64,000 nucleotides of DNA from Bacillus pseudomycoides (GTDB taxonomy: Bacteria; Bacillota; Bacilli; Bacillales; Bacillaceae_G). A program made the translations under genes and the position numbers. Shown in pieces: positions 60,544 to 64,000 of this stretch. The stretch's first letter is position 1; every line of letters starts with the position of its first letter. The notes under the pieces are model-generated. The model was not told where the DNA came from, did no database searches, and saw only the letters and a list, made by a program, of their open reading frames with translations. The stretch lies in assembly GCF_002582035.1 (NCBI RefSeq), contig NZ_NUQE01000034.1:1-64000 (forward strand), written 5' to 3'.

Positions 60544-61230
60544 ATGATTGGAATACTAGCAGGTATGGGGCCAAAATCTACAGGACCATTCGTTGATAAC
60601 GTAGTAGCACAATGCCAAAAAATTTACGGTGCGAAAGATGACATGGACTTTCCTTATATGATGATTTACTCATGTCCAACGCCTTTCTATATCGATAAAC
60701 CTATTCATCATGAGAATATGGAAAGAGCCATTATAAATGGTGCACAAAAACTTGAAAGTACAGGTGTTGATTTTATTGCGATGCCATGTAATACAGCACA
60801 TCTTTATTTTGATCAGTTACAGAATTCACTTTCCATTCCAATATTAAATATGGTGGATGAGACGCTAAAAGAAATACCTCATCACACTAACAAAGTAGCT
60901 CTTTTAGCAACTGATGCTACTGTTCAATCTGGTATATATCAAGACGGATTTTTAAAGCGTGGTATAGATTATATTCAAAAAGAGAGTTGGCAAACTCATA
61001 TCAATTACGTCATATCTAAAATAAAAATAGGACAAATAGACGAAGCAAGTAAATTGTGGAGTAAACTATGCTCAGAATTAGCTGAAACGGTTGACGCTGT
61101 TGTCATAGCATGTACAGATTTAAATGTCGTATTAGAGGAAACGCAAAATAATCTTCACTTTATAGATTCCTCTACATGTCTTGCCAAGGCGGTTGTAAAC
61201 AAATATTTATCTTATCAAAATGCGAGATAG
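60544..61230 (+). CDS. Aspartate/glutamate racemase family protein (RacX/YgeA-like)
   Basis: 228 residues. Two-cysteine racemase: first Cys in MPCNTAHLYFDQL (about residue 82), second in VVIACTDLNVVLEE (about residue 189), and the N-terminal ILAGMGPKSTGPFVD. Cofactor-independent racemisation of an amino acid; RacX-type enzymes have broad specificity and make D-amino acids for cell-wall remodelling. GGGG-A-TG site before ATG 60544. Confidence 0.87.
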   Translation: MIGILAGMGPKSTGPFVDNVVAQCQKIYGAKDDMDFPYMMIYSCPTPFYIDKPIHHENMERAIINGAQKLESTGVDFIAMPCNTAHLYFDQLQNSLSIPILNMVDETLKEIPHHTNKVALLATDATVQSGIYQDGFLKRGIDYIQKESWQTHINYVISKIKIGQIDEASKLWSKLCSELAETVDAVVIACTDLNVVLEETQNNLHFIDSSTCLAKAVVNKYLSYQNAR

Positions 61231-61233
61231 AAG

Positions 61234-61277
61234 TAAAAAAGCCGCTCTTTATACTATTGTATAAAAAGCGGCTTTTT
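61234..61277. terminator. Bidirectional terminator between racemase and ytpB
   Basis: AAAAAGCCGCT with AGCGGCTTTTT plus inner pairing, T-runs on both strands, serving convergent genes. Confidence 0.9.
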
Positions 61278-61279
61278 CA

Positions 61280-62353
61280 TCACTGCGCTATTTTCTTTCG
61301 ATACATCTTCCCATTCCAATAGAAAAAGCGCGAAGTAAGACCTCCATATTTTACAATGCGCCGCGCCATCTGCTGCATTTCTTTTTGCTGCGACACTTTT
61401 TGGTCTGATAAATAAATACCAAGTAGCCCGCGGCTGATGAGGCGGTGAAACTTCATATGCGGCAGTTGTTCTAGGCTTTTTTCCGCTTCTAGCACAAAAT
61501 GTTTCAATCTCTCAAGTGTTGCTTCTTTATTCTCATAATAACTACAGAAATTTAAATCGCCGCCTATGCGGTCTTCTTCTTGGTCAATGAAATAATCAAG
61601 TAAAATATGTAACCCTTGTACATACGGAAAATATCCTTGCTTGATTTTCATAATATCTTCATCTGTTAATTCATCATGGAACGCATACGCCACAAGACAG
61701 AAAATACCGAGCGTTGAGCCTGCGCATGCGGAAAATTCAAACCAGCTCATCGGTGGTACATTTTCACGATGCATTGCAAACCACGTTTTTAAACGCTCTT
61801 CTCTCTCTTCTAGTTTTACATGTTTATGAATTTGCAAATCACAATAATAAGAAGCAAGCTCATGAAGAATTGGTGCAATCTTATCATAATGCTTCGTTTT
61901 TGTAAGCACGTCCTGACACGTTTCTACAAGTTCATCTAAATAACCGCCATCATCTTGATCATCACGGTAGCGATAATAATTACTTCCTTCACTTCCTGGC
62001 GTTAGTGCCGCAAGCATCGATTCATGAAGCGCCGCAAAATCATTCGGATCAAGCGATGTGCTGCGGTCACATAAATTATCCAAGTAATCACTAATCGTTT
62101 GATACGCTACAATAAATCGAATACAGTCCTCACGATGTTCATGGGCAAGCAGCGCTAAAATCCCACCACCTTCACAGTGAAACGTTTTATGTTCAATACT
62201 CGCTAACGCTTGATTATGAAGTTCATCATTTGGAATATGATAGGCGCGTTCTTTCCACCTCGCGAGCTCATGGTGTACGACCGGAAACACATCTCGGTAT
62301 ACTTTCGCCATGAGCGTTATGGGGTTACTCGGTACTTTCACTTCTTTCTTCAT
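61280..62353 (-). CDS. ytpB: Tetraprenyl-beta-curcumene synthase YtpB (DUF2600)
   Basis: 357 residues, all helical, DUF2600. The Asp-rich motif DYLDNLCDR (about residue 90) and a later DYFIDQEEDRIGGDLNFCSYY fit class IB terpene synthases acting on tetraprenyl diphosphate in sesquarterpene formation. ATG 62353. Followed in gene order by ytpA upstream, as in B. subtilis. Confidence 0.88.
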   Translation of the reverse strand: MKKEVKVPSNPITLMAKVYRDVFPVVHHELARWKERAYHIPNDELHNQALASIEHKTFHCEGGGILALLAHEHREDCIRFIVAYQTISDYLDNLCDRSTSLDPNDFAALHESMLAALTPGSEGSNYYRYRDDQDDGGYLDELVETCQDVLTKTKHYDKIAPILHELASYYCDLQIHKHVKLEEREERLKTWFAMHRENVPPMSWFEFSACAGSTLGIFCLVAYAFHDELTDEDIMKIKQGYFPYVQGLHILLDYFIDQEEDRIGGDLNFCSYYENKEATLERLKHFVLEAEKSLEQLPHMKFHRLISRGLLGIYLSDQKVSQQKEMQQMARRIVKYGGLTSRFFYWNGKMYRKKIAQ

Positions 62354-62408
62354 CTCCTCTAATAAATATGGTCAAACATAGTCAAAATGTATTACGAATT
62401 TCATTTGT

Positions 62409-63200
62409 TTATTTGTCTTTCTGGATTAAATGTGTTTCTACAAATGATTTTGCATATGCGAAAACGTCATCTTTTTCATACTCATTAAATAGCTCATGAT
62501 AACAATTCGGCCATTCCTTGTATGCTTTGTCACTAATTTTCAGATTATCAAACCATTTGCGGACACGTGTTTTATCTACAAGTTTATCCTCACACGCCTG
62601 CATTAGCAAGAGTGGTACATCTGGAAACTCATCGCGTTTTTCATGTGCGATTTCTACAGCTTTAATTAACTCACTATACCAACGAATTGATACTTTACGC
62701 AAGAACAATGAATCATTTTCCATCGCATCACGAATTTCATGATTGCGCGTTGCCATCTCAACTGTAATATTCGAATGAAACTGCATTTTCGGCGCAACAA
62801 CATTCAGCACTTTCGCAATAGCACGAAGTGGTGCTTTAGGCATTAATACAACTCCTAAACACGGTGAAGTTAAAATCACTCCTTGCACATCCATTTTCGT
62901 TTCTTGCAGCACACGAATGACCGTTAAGCCCCCCATACTATGTCCATATAGGAAAATAGGCAAGTAATATTTTCTCGCTTCTTTAATCCATGCCTTTACT
63001 TCTTCTATGTATTCATCAAAGGAATTAATATGTCCTCTATTTCTTGAAGTTGTCCCGTGCGCTGGTAAATCACCCATCACAACATGACAGCCAATATGCT
63101 GCCACATTTCTGCAAGTGCCACATAACGGCCATGATGCTCCATTGCACCATGTACCATAACTATAACAGCTTTCGCCTCTTCTGCTTCATAATTCCACAT
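62409..63200 (-). CDS. ytpA: Alpha/beta-hydrolase YtpA (monoacylglycerol lipase / lysophospholipase type)
   Basis: 263 residues from ATG 63200 with GGAGGAG upstream (a GTG at 63218 precedes that site). Nucleophile elbow GHSMGG (about residue 96), Asp in CEDKLVDK, His in NCYHELFNE; oxyanion MVHGAMEHHGRY. In B. subtilis YtpA is linked to formation of the antibiotic lysophospholipid bacilysocin. Expected to hydrolyse an acyl ester of a membrane lipid. 55 bp from ytpB, probably one unit. Confidence 0.88.
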   Translation of the reverse strand: MWNYEAEEAKAVIVMVHGAMEHHGRYVALAEMWQHIGCHVVMGDLPAHGTTSRNRGHINSFDEYIEEVKAWIKEARKYYLPIFLYGHSMGGLTVIRVLQETKMDVQGVILTSPCLGVVLMPKAPLRAIAKVLNVVAPKMQFHSNITVEMATRNHEIRDAMENDSLFLRKVSIRWYSELIKAVEIAHEKRDEFPDVPLLLMQACEDKLVDKTRVRKWFDNLKISDKAYKEWPNCYHELFNEYEKDDVFAYAKSFVETHLIQKDK

Positions 63201-63274
63201 AAAACTCCTCCGTTTCACTTTGTTTCACAATTTGCTACACTAATATTAGTTTCTAGGAGAGGAAGGTTCCTTAT

Positions 63275-63790
63275 ATGATTTATCCTTACAAAGACAAAAA
63301 TCCGAAAATTGCTAATAGCGCATTTATCGCTGACTATGTCACAATTACAGGTGATGTCACAATTGGTGAAGAATCCAGCATTTGGTTTAACACTGTCATT
63401 CGCGGAGATGTTTCTCCAACCATTATTGGAGACCGGGTCAATGTACAAGATCAATGTACACTTCATCAAAGCCCGGAATATCCGCTTATTTTAGAAGATG
63501 ATGTCACAATTGGACATCAAGTCATCTTACATAGCTGTACAGTGAAAAAAAACGCGTTAATCGGCATGGGATCCATTATTTTAGACGGAGCTGAGATTGG
63601 TGAAGGTGCATTTATTGGTGCTGGCAGTTTAGTACCACAAGGAAAGAAAATTCCTCCAAATACACTTGCATTCGGCAGCCCTGCCAAAGTAGTCCGTGAG
63701 TTAACAGATGAAGACCGTAAAGATATGGCTCGCATTCGTCGTCAATACGTCGAAAAAGGACAATATTATAAAGGTTTACAAACAAAATAA
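63275..63790 (+). CDS. ytoA: Gamma-carbonic-anhydrase family protein YtoA
   Basis: 171 residues, left-handed beta-helix with hexapeptide repeats (SSIWFNTVIRGDVSPTIIGD; LIGMGSIILDGAEIGEGAFI). The zinc histidines are in QDQCTLHQSP and TIGHQVILHSC. Carbonic anhydrase activity is possible but many YrdA/YtoA proteins are inactive or have other roles. ATG 63275, GAGAGGAAGG upstream. Its TAA is inside the ATAAAG end of the following bcr1. Confidence 0.9.
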   Translation: MIYPYKDKNPKIANSAFIADYVTITGDVTIGEESSIWFNTVIRGDVSPTIIGDRVNVQDQCTLHQSPEYPLILEDDVTIGHQVILHSCTVKKNALIGMGSIILDGAEIGEGAFIGAGSLVPQGKKIPPNTLAFGSPAKVVRELTDEDRKDMARIRRQYVEKGQYYKGLQTK

Positions 63791-63940
63791 AGTGAAACTT
63801 CCCTCAGTGGGGGGGTTCTTCATCCACCACTGAGGGTTAGTTGAACCAATCGGGCTTTTACGGACAGTTATCCCCACCTTTCTTCTTCGCTTTTCTCTGA
63901 ATCTTGAGGTGGGGTTCTTACTGTCCGTTAATGCGGGATA
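63787..63940 (+). repeat. Full-length bcr1-type element, 154 bp
   Basis: ATAAAGTGAAACTTCCCTCA, hairpin 1 (CCCTCAGTGGG with CCACTGAGGG), GGTTAGTTGAACCAATCGGG, CTTTTACGGACAGTTATCCC, CACCTTTCTTCTTCG, TCTTGAGGTGGGGTTCTTAC (pairs with TCCCCACC), CTGTCCGTTAATGCGGGATA (pairs with ACGGACAG). Length and ends match what I remember of bcr1. Used here as reference for the other copies. Confidence 0.85.
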
Positions 63941-63947
63941 ATTTTTT

Positions 63948-63975
63948 AGCTGCCATTATACAGGCAGCTTTTTCT
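63948..63975 (+). terminator. Terminator after ytoA and the bcr1 element
   Basis: AGCTGCC (63948-63954) with GGCAGCT (63963-63969), followed by TTTTTC. The last 25 bases of the window show nothing more. Confidence 0.75.
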
Positions 63976-64000
63976 TTGCAAAATTCTACGTTTTCTTTAC

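Overview
The window looks like chromosomal DNA of a Bacillus cereus group organism (B. cereus, B. thuringiensis, B. anthracis or relatives). The reasons are low GC, strong AGGAGG-type ribosome sites, many genes in the same neighbourhood order as the B. subtilis yt- region (trmB-ytzH-ytmP, pulA, thpR, pepV, ytzE, rsuA/ytzG, murJ/ytgP, ytfP, leuS-yttB, ytqA-ytqB, ytpB-ytpA-ytoA), spore genes, and more than a dozen copies of a bcr1-type repeat, which I know only from this group. No rRNA, tRNA or CRISPR array was seen. Product names come from motif and family recognition; no database was searched.

Layout. 1-3.7 kb: the N-terminal part of a Cna-B-type surface adhesin (cut by the window edge), a scrap of an IS6-type transposase, and catalase KatA behind a PerR-type box. 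3.8-9.7 kb: a malate module with a MaeK/MaeR-like two-component system, malic enzyme and a MaeN-like 2-hydroxycarboxylate transporter. 9.8-25.7 kb: mostly housekeeping genes: a YxeA-like protein, an S66 peptidase, TrmB, YtzH, YtmP, type I pullulanase with a consensus cre site, ThpR, PepV, YtzE, an RsuA-type pseudouridine synthase, MurJ/YtgP, a YtfP flavoprotein, an MFS exporter, Cse60 and a VOC protein. 25.8-31 kb: an accessory stretch with a frameshifted small membrane gene, a DUF2935 protein, an IS605-type element carrying only tnpB, a three-copy 122-bp tandem of a bcr-like unit, YmaF, and a degraded mini-gene.

31.1-36.3 kb: molybdenum cofactor genes moaD, moaE, mobB, moeA, moeB/thiF-like and moaA on the minus strand, with moaC divergent from moeA. 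36.6-45 kb: mainly a sporulation zone: two GerPA/PF-like small proteins (one with six 13-residue repeats), rhodanese, a MetX-like hydrolase, a GerI/GerH-type germinant receptor operon whose A subunit has a glutamine-rich repeat, a MazG-like pyrophosphohydrolase, a 36-residue hydrophilic protein and a His/Tyr-rich coat-like protein. 45-49 kb: leuS behind a T-box leader, and YttB-like MFS. 49-58 kb: DUF5412, cysteine hydrolase, DUF2231, SunI/YnzG-like, a Fur-box-controlled FTR1 iron permease with a companion lipoprotein, a BceAB-type ABC transporter, a bactofilin-like protein and a VOC protein. 58-64 kb: small spore-like proteins, YtqA-YtqB (tRNA wobble modification), an Asp/Glu racemase, YtpB terpene synthase, YtpA lipase, YtoA, and a full-length 154-bp bcr1 element.

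Most unusual items: a TnpB whose RuvC-II glutamate is replaced by glycine with a candidate substitute glutamate 46-47 residues further on; the triplicated bcr-like unit; size classes of bcr that start at ATAAA sites overlapping the TAA stop codons of five genes; and two distant copies of an intergenic repeat built from units phased at 20-21 bp. I did not find a convincing new multi-gene defence or biosynthetic system; the novelty is mostly in repeats, regulatory DNA and small or degraded genes.
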